A DNA stretch of 64,000 bases from Betaproteobacteria bacterium (GTDB lineage: Bacteria; Pseudomonadota; Gammaproteobacteria; Burkholderiales; Casimicrobiaceae): the NCBI GenBank assembly GCA_016704895.1, contig JADIZG010000005.1, positions 1 through 64,000 on the forward strand. Direction: 5' to 3'. Positions 9,952 through 18,512 of the stretch are shown here, piece by piece. Under the pieces are notes generated by a model that was not told the origin of the DNA, did no database searches, and saw nothing but the letters and a program-made list of their open reading frames with translations. The translations under genes were made by a program, and so were the position numbers. Within the stretch, counting starts at the first letter, position 1. Each line of letters starts with the position of its first letter.

Positions 9952-10761
9952 ATGGCCACCCACGACCCGCTCGCCGCCGAAGGCCCCGCGCGCCGCACGC
10001 CCGGCGAGGTCCTGATCGAGGTCGACCACCTGTACGCGGGCTACGACGGCACGGCGATCCTCGACGACGTCTCGTTCAACATCCGCGCCGGCGAGGTGTT
10101 CGGCATCCTCGGCGGCTCGGGCGGCGGCAAGAGCACGATCCTCAAGCACATGATCGGGCTGGTGCCGCCGGTGTCCGGCCACGTCCGCTTCGCCGGCGAG
10201 GACATCGTCGGCGCCGACGGGGAGGAGCTCGAGCGCCTGCGGCGCCGCTTCGGCGTCATGTACCAGTCGGGCGCGCTGTTCGGCTCGATGACGCTGCTCG
10301 AGAACGTGCGCCTGCCTATCGAGGTCTACTCGGGCCTGCCGGGCGACGCGATGAACCTGATCGCGCGCATGAAGCTCGCGCTCGTCGGCCTCGACGCGTT
10401 CACGGGCCACCTGCCGTCCGAGATCTCCGGCGGCATGCAGAAGCGCGCCGGCATCGCGCGCGCGATGGCGCTCGACCCGTCGATCCTGTTCCTCGACGAG
10501 CCGTCCTCGGGTCTCGACCCGATCACGTCGGCGACGCTGGACGCGACGGTGCGCAGGCTGGCCGAGAGCCTCGGCGTCACGTTCGTCATCGTCACGCACG
10601 ACCTGCCGTCGGTCTTCGCGTCGATCGACCGCGTCGTGCTCCTCGACAAGAAGGCGCGCGGCATCATCGCCGAGGGCGATCCCCGGGAGCTCCGCGACTC
10701 GTCTCCCGACCCGCGCGTCCGCGCGTTCTTCCGCCGCGAGCCCGAGAAGGCGGCCGCATGA
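9952..10761 (+). CDS. MlaF-like ABC ATPase
   Basis: The 269-residue ATPase has Walker A GGSGGGKST, the MlaF-type signature ISGGMQKRAGIARAMALDP and Walker B ILFLDEPSSGLD. The YQSGALFGSMT Q-loop segment is diagnostic of MCE-linked ATPases rather than other importers. It begins 14 bases after the permease stop and precedes the MCE protein, so it energises the same complex on the cytoplasmic face of the inner membrane. Confidence 0.92.
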   Translation: MATHDPLAAEGPARRTPGEVLIEVDHLYAGYDGTAILDDVSFNIRAGEVFGILGGSGGGKSTILKHMIGLVPPVSGHVRFAGEDIVGADGEELERLRRRFGVMYQSGALFGSMTLLENVRLPIEVYSGLPGDAMNLIARMKLALVGLDAFTGHLPSEISGGMQKRAGIARAMALDPSILFLDEPSSGLDPITSATLDATVRRLAESLGVTFVIVTHDLPSVFASIDRVVLLDKKARGIIAEGDPRELRDSSPDPRVRAFFRREPEKAAA

Positions 10762-10825
10762 CGACGAGCGCCGCCGGGGATTGGCGCGACGCCGCGCGTG
10801 CGGCCCCGGCAGGGGAGGAGTCCCG

Positions 10826-11890
10826 TTGAGCCAGAAAGCCAACTACTTCAAGCTCGGTCTCTTCGTGATCGGCGCGCTCGTCGCCGGCGTCGTCGTGCTG
10901 CTCGTCATCGGCTCGGGCCGGTGGTTCGAGCGCAAGTCCACGATCGAGTCCTATTTCAACGAGTCGGTGCAGGGCCTCGACATCGGGTCGAAGCTCAAGT
11001 ACCGGGGCGTCGTGATCGGCGAGGTGACGAAGATCAGCTTCACCTACGTCGTCTACCAGCAGGACCTGCCGATGTCGCAGCGCTTCCGCTACGTGCTGGT
11101 CGAGTCGCAGATCAACCCGCGGCTGGTCGGCGGGCGCGCGGCCACCGGCGACCTCACGACCCACGAGGGGGCGAAGGCCGAGGTCGAGCGCGGGCTGCGC
11201 ATCCGGCTGACGCCGCAGGGCATCACCGGCACGAGCTTCCTCGAGCTCGACTACGTCGATCCGCCGCCCCCGACGCTGCCGATCGCGTGGACGCCGAACA
11301 ACGTCTACATCCCGAGCACACCGTCGACGGTCTCGCAGTTCGTGAACGCGGCGTCCGACATCATCGACCGGCTGCAACGGCTCGACATCGAGGGCACGCT
11401 CGCGAACCTCAACAGGCTGATGACGACGACCAACGACCGGCTCGCGGCGATCGACGCGCAGGGCCTGTCGGACCGCGCGACCCGGACGCTCGACCGGCTC
11501 GACACGACGCTCGCCGGGATCGACTCGAAGAAGCTGACCGAGGAAGGCACCGCGCTCCTCGCCGAGCTTCGCGAGACCAACGTCGAGCTGAAGAAGATGG
11601 TCGCGAACCCGGCCTGGCAGAAGCTGCCGGAGGATGCCGCCGCCGCCGCCGCGAAGATCCGGGACCTGGTGGCCGACCCGAAGCTCGGCCAGACGATCGC
11701 GCGCATGGAGCGCTCGCTCTCGCGCGTCGACCGCATCCTCGGCGGCGGCGAGCAGGACCTCGCGTCGACGATCGCCAATCTGCGCCAGATCACCGACAAC
11801 CTGCGCGACCTCACCGAGGACGCGAAGCGCTACCCGTCGAACCTCCTGTTCGGCGAGCCGCCGAAACCGCTGCCGGGCCGCCAGCCATGA
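10826..11890 (+). CDS. MlaD-like MCE-domain protein
   Basis: The start is taken as TTG 10826, because AGGGGAGGAG lies six bases upstream and the protein then begins MSQKANYFKLGLFVIGALVAG, a classical MCE N-terminal anchor. An upstream in-frame ATG at 10781 would add 15 unconserved residues. One transmembrane helix is followed by the MCE domain (around 45-155: SVQGLDIGSKLKYRGVVIGEV and GITGTSFLELDYV), then a long helical, coiled-coil-like tail with repeated Leu/Arg/Asp heptads. It binds lipid in the periplasm as part of the transporter. Confidence 0.9.
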   Translation: MSQKANYFKLGLFVIGALVAGVVVLLVIGSGRWFERKSTIESYFNESVQGLDIGSKLKYRGVVIGEVTKISFTYVVYQQDLPMSQRFRYVLVESQINPRLVGGRAATGDLTTHEGAKAEVERGLRIRLTPQGITGTSFLELDYVDPPPPTLPIAWTPNNVYIPSTPSTVSQFVNAASDIIDRLQRLDIEGTLANLNRLMTTTNDRLAAIDAQGLSDRATRTLDRLDTTLAGIDSKKLTEEGTALLAELRETNVELKKMVANPAWQKLPEDAAAAAAKIRDLVADPKLGQTIARMERSLSRVDRILGGGEQDLASTIANLRQITDNLRDLTEDAKRYPSNLLFGEPPKPLPGRQP

Positions 11891-12501
11891 ACCGATCTCT
11901 CGCTTCCGCGCTCCTCGTCGCCGTGGCCGCGGCGTCGCTCGGTGCGTGCTCGATCACGCGCCCGTCGCCGGTCAAGGAGATGTACCTGCTCGAACCGCCG
12001 CCCGTGCAGGCGCTCGCGCAGACGAGCCCGCTTTCCGTGCGGATCGGCACGGTGACGGTCGCCGCGCCCTACCGCGACCGCACGTTCGTCGTGCGCGAGG
12101 CCGACCTGCGCTTCGAGAACGACTACTACCACGAGTACGTCGTCGCACCGGCGCCGATGATCGCCGAGGCGATGGCGCGCGCGCTCGCGCAGTCGAAGGC
12201 GTTCGCGAAGGTGATCCCGCCCGGTGCGCCGGCGGAGGCCGACCTCACGGTCGACGCATTCGTCGGCTCGCTGTTCGCGGACAACCGCGACCCGAAGGCG
12301 CCGGCCGCCGAGCTCGCGATCACGTTCTACGTGGTGCGTCCCGACCGCTCGGCCGTCCCGCTCTGGACGAAGGAGTATCGCCGGCGCACGCCGCTCACGG
12401 CCGTGAGCGCCGCGAGCTACGCGGCGGCGCAGAGCGCTGCGCTGGGCGAGATCCTCGCCGAGCTCGCGCGCGACCTCGCGGCGGAACGTACGCTGCGATA
12501 G
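11887..12501 (+). CDS. ABC-type transport auxiliary lipoprotein (PqiC-like)
   Basis: A 204-residue lipoprotein with lipobox ASLGAC (Cys21) and the ABC-type transport auxiliary fold (VKEMYLLEPPP, SVRIGTVTVAAPYRDRTFVVR, YHEYVVAPAPMIAEAMARAL). PqiC-type proteins sit in the outer membrane and receive the MCE bridge. It overlaps the MCE gene by ATGA. Here it takes the place that MlaC and MlaA have in the canonical pathway. Confidence 0.87.
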   Translation: MNRSLASALLVAVAAASLGACSITRPSPVKEMYLLEPPPVQALAQTSPLSVRIGTVTVAAPYRDRTFVVREADLRFENDYYHEYVVAPAPMIAEAMARALAQSKAFAKVIPPGAPAEADLTVDAFVGSLFADNRDPKAPAAELAITFYVVRPDRSAVPLWTKEYRRRTPLTAVSAASYAAAQSAALGEILAELARDLAAERTLR

Positions 12502-12579
12502 CTGTTGCGCTGCGCCGGCGAAGGCGCCGCGCTGCGAATCGTCGGGTGTGCCCGGCCGCCCGCTGCGGAGATCGTCGTG

Positions 12580-13788
12580 ATGAGTGTCAACCCGTTTTCC
12601 GTCCCCCGCCGCCTGCTGCTCGCGGCGCTTGCGGCGGCTGTCGCCGCCTGCGGCCAGCAGAAGGAGGCCCCCAAGGTCGTCCCCGCGCCGCCCCGGATCG
12701 GCGTTGCGGCGGTGCGCACCGCGGCCGTTCCGGTGATCCGCGAATACGTCGGCACCGTCGCCGCCTACCGGTCGGTCGAGATCACGGCGCGCGTCGAGGG
12801 CTTCCTGGAGGCCCGCCACTTCACCGAGGGCACCGACGTCAGGAAAGGCGACCTGCTCTACACGATCGACCCGGCGCAGTACCAGGCGAAGGTGCGCGAC
12901 GCCGAAGCCGAGCTCGCGCGCGCCGTGGCGAACCTCGGCAACGCCAGGGCGAAGGCGGAGCGGCTCGCGCCGCTCGCGAAGGAAGAGGCGATCAGCCAGC
13001 AGGACTTCGATGACGCCGTCGCGGCGCAAAAGGCGGCCGAGGCGCAGGTCGAGAGCGCGCGCGCGAACCTCGAGACCGCGAAGCTCAACCTCGGCTACAC
13101 GAGCGTCTACGCCACCGAGTCGGGCCGCATCGGCGAGACGCAGGTGCCCGAAGGACGCCTCGTCGGGCGCGGCACGCCGACGCTGCTCGCGACGATCGAC
13201 AAGATCGACCCGATCTACGTGTCGTTCACGACGCCGGACCGCGACGCGCTCGTGCTGCGCAAGGCGTTCGAGAGCGGCGAGCTCCGCCGGGACGATCTCG
13301 CGAACACCGCGCGCTTCATCCTGCCCGACGGCTCCGAGCTGGCCGTCCCCGGACGCGTCGACTTCAGCGCCGCGCAGGTCAACAAGGACACCGGCACGAT
13401 CACGCAACGCGCGGTGCTCCCCAACCCGACGCGGATCCTGCTGCCGGGGATGTACGTGCGCGTCGAGCTGCGCGTCGGCGAGCGCCCGAACGCGGTGCTG
13501 GTGCCGCAGAAGGCGGTCGTCAAGATGCCGAACGCGCACATCGCCTGGGTCGTGGGCGCGGACAACAAGGTCGAGCGCCGCGACCTCGTCGTCGGCGAGT
13601 GGGTGGGCGACGAGTGGATCATCGAGAAGGGGCTCGTCGCGGGCGAGCGCGTCGTCGTGGACGGCGTGCAGCGCGTGCAGCCGGGCATGGCGGTCGATCC
13701 GGTGCCCGTGTCCACCGCGGCCGCGGCCGGGCATGGCGCCGCTGCCGCCGCGAAAGCCGCGGCCCCCGTGCCGGCGAAGACGAAGTAG
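12580..13788 (+). CDS. RND efflux periplasmic adaptor (AcrA/MexA type)
   Basis: The start is chosen at ATG 12580, which gives a lipoprotein signal ending VAAC (Cys24); an upstream in-frame ATG would add unconserved residues. The 402-residue protein has biotinyl-lipoyl halves (EITARVEGFLEARHFTEGTDV, NLGYTSVYATESGRIGE), a helical hairpin rich in Ala/Glu, and a beta-barrel and membrane-proximal domain (NPTRILLPGMYVRVEL). It links the RND pump to the outer-membrane channel. The C-terminal Ala/Pro tail is low complexity. No TetR-type repressor is adjacent. Confidence 0.93.
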   Translation: MSVNPFSVPRRLLLAALAAAVAACGQQKEAPKVVPAPPRIGVAAVRTAAVPVIREYVGTVAAYRSVEITARVEGFLEARHFTEGTDVRKGDLLYTIDPAQYQAKVRDAEAELARAVANLGNARAKAERLAPLAKEEAISQQDFDDAVAAQKAAEAQVESARANLETAKLNLGYTSVYATESGRIGETQVPEGRLVGRGTPTLLATIDKIDPIYVSFTTPDRDALVLRKAFESGELRRDDLANTARFILPDGSELAVPGRVDFSAAQVNKDTGTITQRAVLPNPTRILLPGMYVRVELRVGERPNAVLVPQKAVVKMPNAHIAWVVGADNKVERRDLVVGEWVGDEWIIEKGLVAGERVVVDGVQRVQPGMAVDPVPVSTAAAAGHGAAAAAKAAAPVPAKTK

Positions 13789-13797
13789 GGACCGGCG

Positions 13798-16700
13798 ATG
13801 GGCTTCTTCGTCGACCGGCCGGTCTTCGCGACCGTCATCGCGCTCATCCTGACGCTCGTCGGCGCGATCGCCGTCGGGCAGCTGGCGGTCGAGCAGTACC
13901 CGAACGTCGCGCCGCCGCAGGTCAAGGTGACGGCGGTCTACCCGGGCGCCTCGCCCGAGCTCCTCGAGAACGTCGTCGCCGCGCCGCTCGAGCGCGAGAT
14001 GAACGGCGTGTCCGGGCTCCTCTACATGACGTCGACCTCGTCGTCGTCCGGGCTCATGGAGCTCAACGTCGTGTTCGAGCCCGGCACGGACCTCGACATC
14101 GCGACGGTGGAGGTCAACAACCGCGTCAAGCGGGTCGAGCCGCTGCTGCCGCAGGTCGTGCTGCAGAACGGCGTGAAGGTCGACAAGACCAACCCCGCCA
14201 TGCTGCTGATCGTGACGATGCAGTCGAAGACCGGGCAGTTCGACCGCGACTACCTGTCGAACCTCGCCAACAGCAACGTCGTGCCGGAACTGAAGCGCAT
14301 CGGCGGCGTCGGCGACGTCACGCTGTTCGGCTACCCGTACGCGATGCGCGTCTGGCTCAACCCGGACCTCCTCGGCAAGTACCGGCTGACGGTGACCGAC
14401 GTCGCGAACGCGATCCGCGAGCAGAACCAGAACTACGCGGTCGGCGAGATCGGCACGACGCCCGCGCCCGTGGGGCAGGTGCTGACCTTCCCGGTCCAGA
14501 CCTCGGGCACGTTCACGGAGCCGGAGCAGTTCGCGGACATCATCGTCCGCGCCGCCGCCGACGGGTCGGTGGTCCGCGTGCGCGACGTCGCGCGCGTCGA
14601 GCTCGGTGCCGAGGACTACCAGGTCGCGATGCGCCTCAACGGCAAGCCCGCGAGCGGCATCGGCGTCTACCTGCGCCCGGGCGCCAACGCGCTGGCGACG
14701 GCGGAGGAGGCGCGGGCGAAGATGACGGAGCTCGCGGCGAGCTTCCCCCGCGACGTCGAGTGGCGGATCCCGTACGACACGACGGTCTTCGTCGACGCGT
14801 CGATCGAGCTCGTGTTCCACACGTTCATCGAGGCGTTCGTCCTCGTGCTGATCGTCGTCTACCTGTTCCTCGGGAACCTGCGCGCGACGCTGATCCCGAT
14901 GCTCGCGATCCCCGTCTCGCTCGTCGGCACGATGGCGGGCATGCTGCTGATGGGCTTCTCGATCAACATGCTGACGCTGTTCGGACTCGTGCTCGCGATC
15001 GGCATCGTCGTCGACGACGCGATCGTCGTCGTCGAGGCGGTCGAGAAGATCATGCACGACAAGGGGCTCTCGCCGCGGGATGCCGCGCGCGAGGCGATGA
15101 AGGGCATCGGCAGCGCGATCGTCGGCGTGACGGCGGTCATCTGCGCGGTGTTCGTGCCGATCGCGTTCCTGGGCGGGGTCACCGGCACGCTCTACAAGCA
15201 GTTCGCCGTCACGATCACGATCTCGACGCTGCTCTCGGCGATCACCGCGCTGACGCTCACACCCGCGCTGTGCTCGCTCATCCTGAAGGCGGGACAGCAC
15301 AAGCCGAGGCCGATCGCGGCGTTCGACCGGGCGTTCGAGCGGCTGACCGGCGGTTACGTGGGTATCGTCGGCGTCGCGATCCGGCGCTGGCTCGCCTTCC
15401 TGCTGGTCTACGGCGTGCTGATCGCGGGCGTCCTGTTCCTGTTCAGGACGATCCCCGGGGGGTTCGTGCCCGAGGAGGACAAGGGCACGATGTTCGTCGC
15501 GATCGACCTGCCCTCGGGCGCGTCGCAGGAGCGCGTGCGGGAGGTGCTCGTCCGCGTCGAGGCGATGCTCAAGGAGGAGCCGGCGGTCCGCGACACGATC
15601 GGCATCCTCGGGTTCTCGGTGTTCTACCGCTACGCGAACCAGGGCTTCGTCTACGTCACGCTCAAGGACTGGAAGGAGCGCGAGGACCCGTCGCAGCACG
15701 TGCTCGCGCTGATTCCCCGCATGAACGCCAGGTTCGCCGGGATCACGGAGGCGCGGGTCTTCGCGATGAACGAGCCTCCGATCTCTGGGATGGGCAACAT
15801 CGCCGGCTTCGACTACCGGCTGATGGCGCTCGACGGCGACCGCGAGAAGCTCGACGCGACGACGGCCGCGATCGTCGAGGCGGCCCGCGCCGACGAGCGC
15901 CTCGCGGGCGTGCGCAGCGTCGCGGCGCCGCACGTGCAGACGCTGTTCGTCGACGTCGATCGCAACAAGGCGAAGTCGCTGGGCGTGCCGCTCCCGGACG
16001 TCTACCAGACGATCGGCACGATGCTCGGCTCCCAGTTCGTCAACCAGTTCACGGCGTTCGGCACCAACCTCAAGGTCAAGCTCCAGGCGGAGCAGGCGTT
16101 CCGTTCGGACCCGTCGTACCTGTCGCGCTTCCTGCTGCGCAACGCCAAGGGCGAGATGGTCCCGCTGCCGGTCATTGCCGCGACCGAGTTCCGCTCGGCG
16201 CCGATCGCGCTCAACCGCTACAACGGCTATCCGTCGGTGCAGCTGAACGGCGTGGCGGCGCCCGGCCGCAGCTCGGGCGAGGCGATCGCCGCGCTCGAGG
16301 CGATCTCGGCGGAGAAGCTGCCGCAGGGCATGGGCTTCCAGTGGTCGGGCCAGTCGCTGCAGGAGAAGGTCGCGGGCGGGCAGGCCGGCTTCATCTTCGC
16401 GCTGTCGTTCGTGTTCGTGTTCCTGTTCCTGGCCGCGCTCTACGAGAGCTTCACGCTGCCGGTGGCGGTGTTCCTGATCGTGCCGATCGGCATCTTCGGC
16501 GCGCTGGTCGCGCTGCTGCTGCGCGGGACGCCGAACGACGTGTTCTTCCAGGTCTCGCTGATCACGCTGGTCGGGCTCGCCGGCAAGAACGGCATCCTGA
16601 TCGTCGAGTTCGCGAAGCAGCGCTACGAGGAAGGAATGTCGATCGTCGACGCGGCGCTCGATGCCGCGCGGCTGCGCCTGCGGCCGATCGTGATGACCTC

Positions 16701-16965
16701 GCTCGCGTTCATCCTGGGCGTGCTGCCGCTCGTGAAGGCGACGGGCGCGGGCGCGGCGACGCAGCACTCGGTGGGCACCGGCATCCTCGGCGGCATGCTC
16801 GCCGCGACGCTGATCGGCGTGGTCTTCACGCCGCTCTTCTACTGGCTCGTGATGACGTTCCTCACGCGCGGACGCAAGGGCGCTGCGCCGGGCGCGCAGG
16901 CAGGGGCGCAACGGCCGGCCGGCGTCGACGGAGAGGGACTGCCGACAGGGGAGCGCGCGGCGTGA
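13798..16965 (+). CDS. RND efflux pump inner-membrane transporter (HAE-1, AcrB-like)
   Basis: At 1055 residues it matches AcrB/MexB length. It has the N terminus MGFFVDRPVFATVIALILTL, the paired TM4 aspartates in LAIGIVVDDAIVVVEA that carry protons, two large periplasmic loops and the C-terminal repeat (GLAGKNGILIVEFAKQ, ILGVLPLVKATGAGAATQHS). It uses the proton gradient to expel hydrophobic or amphipathic compounds. It starts nine bases after the adaptor stop and its stop overlaps the channel gene. Substrates cannot be told from sequence. Confidence 0.95.
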   Translation: MGFFVDRPVFATVIALILTLVGAIAVGQLAVEQYPNVAPPQVKVTAVYPGASPELLENVVAAPLEREMNGVSGLLYMTSTSSSSGLMELNVVFEPGTDLDIATVEVNNRVKRVEPLLPQVVLQNGVKVDKTNPAMLLIVTMQSKTGQFDRDYLSNLANSNVVPELKRIGGVGDVTLFGYPYAMRVWLNPDLLGKYRLTVTDVANAIREQNQNYAVGEIGTTPAPVGQVLTFPVQTSGTFTEPEQFADIIVRAAADGSVVRVRDVARVELGAEDYQVAMRLNGKPASGIGVYLRPGANALATAEEARAKMTELAASFPRDVEWRIPYDTTVFVDASIELVFHTFIEAFVLVLIVVYLFLGNLRATLIPMLAIPVSLVGTMAGMLLMGFSINMLTLFGLVLAIGIVVDDAIVVVEAVEKIMHDKGLSPRDAAREAMKGIGSAIVGVTAVICAVFVPIAFLGGVTGTLYKQFAVTITISTLLSAITALTLTPALCSLILKAGQHKPRPIAAFDRAFERLTGGYVGIVGVAIRRWLAFLLVYGVLIAGVLFLFRTIPGGFVPEEDKGTMFVAIDLPSGASQERVREVLVRVEAMLKEEPAVRDTIGILGFSVFYRYANQGFVYVTLKDWKEREDPSQHVLALIPRMNARFAGITEARVFAMNEPPISGMGNIAGFDYRLMALDGDREKLDATTAAIVEAARADERLAGVRSVAAPHVQTLFVDVDRNKAKSLGVPLPDVYQTIGTMLGSQFVNQFTAFGTNLKVKLQAEQAFRSDPSYLSRFLLRNAKGEMVPLPVIAATEFRSAPIALNRYNGYPSVQLNGVAAPGRSSGEAIAALEAISAEKLPQGMGFQWSGQSLQEKVAGGQAGFIFALSFVFVFLFLAALYESFTLPVAVFLIVPIGIFGALVALLLRGTPNDVFFQVSLITLVGLAGKNGILIVEFAKQRYEEGMSIVDAALDAARLRLRPIVMTSLAFILGVLPLVKATGAGAATQHSVGTGILGGMLAATLIGVVFTPLFYWLVMTFLTRGRKGAAPGAQAGAQRPAGVDGEGLPTGERAA

Positions 16966-18416
16966 ACCCGGTCGCCCGACGCGCCGCCCTCGCGCTGGCT
17001 GCCGCGCTCGCGCTCGCGGGCTGCGAGACCGCGCCGCCGACGAAGCCCGCCGCCGACGTCCCGCAAGGCTGGCGCGAGACGGCGATCACCGCCTCGTCGC
17101 TCGCGGAGCGGCCCTGGGGCGAGCTCTTCCGCGCCGAGGAGCTCGACGCGCTGATTCGCGAGGCGCTCGCCGCGAACAGCGATCTCCGGATCGCCGCCGA
17201 GCGCGTCGAGCTCGCGCGCGCGCAGTTCGGCATCCAGCGTTCCGCGCTGTTCCCGGACCTCTCGGGCCAGTTCGGCGTCGACCGCCAGCGCTTCCCGGCG
17301 GGTGGCGCCGACGAGAACGTGGTCTCCGAGTCCGCGCTGCTCGGCCTCGCCCTCTCGCCGTGGGAGATCGACCTGTGGGGACGCGTGCGCGCCGCGACCG
17401 AGTCGGCGCGCCGGCAGCTGCTCTCGTCGGAGGAGGTCCGGCTGGCCGCGCAGGCGTCGATCGTCGCGCAGGTCGCGTCGCTCTACGTGAGGCTGCTCAC
17501 CAGCGACGAGCAGCTGTTGATCGCCCGCGAGACGGCGGTGACGCGGCGCGAGTCGCTGCGCCTGATCGACGCGAGGTTCCGCGGCGGCGTCGCCTCGAAG
17601 CTCGAGGTGCAGGACGCGACGTCGCTGGTCGCGCAGGCGGAGCAGAGCATCGCCGAGCTGGAGCGGCTCCGGACGCGCAGCGAGAACGCGCTGTCGGTGC
17701 TCGTCGGCCGCAACCCCGGCGCGATCCGGCGCGAACGCAGTCTCCGGGAGTTCGCGCTTCCGGACCAGCTCCCGGCCGGCGTGCCGTCGGACCTGCTGCT
17801 GCGCCGTCCCGACCTGCGGGCCGCCGAGCAGTCGCTCGCGGCGCAGGACGCGAGCGTCGACGCGGCACGCAAGGCGTTCTTCCCCGTGATCTCGCTGACG
17901 GGAATCGTCGGCTTCGCGAGCCCCGCGCTTCGCGACCTCTTCGACAGCGGCCGCTACGCGTGGCAGGTCTCGCCCGCCGTGACGATCCCGATCTTCAACG
18001 CCGGCCGGCTGCAGTCGAACCTCGAGGGCGCGCAGGCGTCGCAGCGCATCGCCGTCGAGCAGTACAAGCAGGTCGTGCGCGTATCGTTCAAGGAGGTGGA
18101 CGACGCGCTCGCCGATTACCGGCGCCTGGGCGAGCAGCGGACCGCGCTGGCGGTGTCCGTCGGCGCCAACCGCGAGCGCCTGCGCCTGTCGCAGCTCCGC
18201 TACCGGGGCGGCGTCGCCGCCTATTTCGAGGTGCTCGACTCGTCGCGGCAGCTGTTCGACTCGCAGTTGCAGCACGTGCAGGCGCTGGGGGCGCAGTACG
18301 TGTCGATCGTGGAGCTCTACCGGGCGCTCGGCGGCGGCTACGAGCCGCAGTCGTCGCCGACCGACCTGCCTCCGACGCCGTATTCGCCGCGTCGCGCGTC
18401 CGCCGCGGCGAACTAG
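16962..18416 (+). CDS. Outer-membrane efflux channel lipoprotein (NodT/OprM family)
   Basis: The GTG start overlaps the RND stop as GTGA. The 484-residue protein has lipobox LALAGC (Cys21) and two outer-membrane-efflux repeats (LSPWEIDLWGRVRAATES, GVPSDLLLRRPDLRAAEQSL, SPAVTIPIFNAGRLQSNL, RYRGGVAAYFEVLDSSRQLF). It completes the tripartite pump. It is convergent with rimO; dispersed palindromes begin 14 bases after its stop. Confidence 0.93.
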   Translation: MNPVARRAALALAAALALAGCETAPPTKPAADVPQGWRETAITASSLAERPWGELFRAEELDALIREALAANSDLRIAAERVELARAQFGIQRSALFPDLSGQFGVDRQRFPAGGADENVVSESALLGLALSPWEIDLWGRVRAATESARRQLLSSEEVRLAAQASIVAQVASLYVRLLTSDEQLLIARETAVTRRESLRLIDARFRGGVASKLEVQDATSLVAQAEQSIAELERLRTRSENALSVLVGRNPGAIRRERSLREFALPDQLPAGVPSDLLLRRPDLRAAEQSLAAQDASVDAARKAFFPVISLTGIVGFASPALRDLFDSGRYAWQVSPAVTIPIFNAGRLQSNLEGAQASQRIAVEQYKQVVRVSFKEVDDALADYRRLGEQRTALAVSVGANRERLRLSQLRYRGGVAAYFEVLDSSRQLFDSQLQHVQALGAQYVSIVELYRALGGGYEPQSSPTDLPPTPYSPRRASAAAN

Positions 18417-18429
18417 GGGCAGGAACCGT

Positions 18430-18512
18430 GTCGGCCTGAAGGCCGACCCACAGGGGTCGCGGGCGTCGGCCTGAAGGCCGACCCACTGGGCGTGGTCGGG
18501 CTTCAGCCCGAC
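18430..18512. repeat. Three copies of GTCGGCCTGAAGGCCGAC-type palindrome
   Basis: Two direct copies (18430-18451 and 18465-18486) and one inverted variant, GTCGGGCTTCAGCCCGAC (18495-18512), fill the gap between the convergent efflux channel and rimO. Each can form a hairpin, so the array may end transcription from both sides. The rimO stop (18503-18505) lies inside the last copy. The same family recurs at 32.6 and 61.2 kb. Confidence 0.9.

Noticed and set aside
11830..16911. A 1693-codon open frame antisense to the MCE lipoprotein and RND genes
   Set aside because: It mirrors conserved RND coding on the other strand, is dominated by Arg/Asp/His/Val from G+C-rich third positions, and has no domain.
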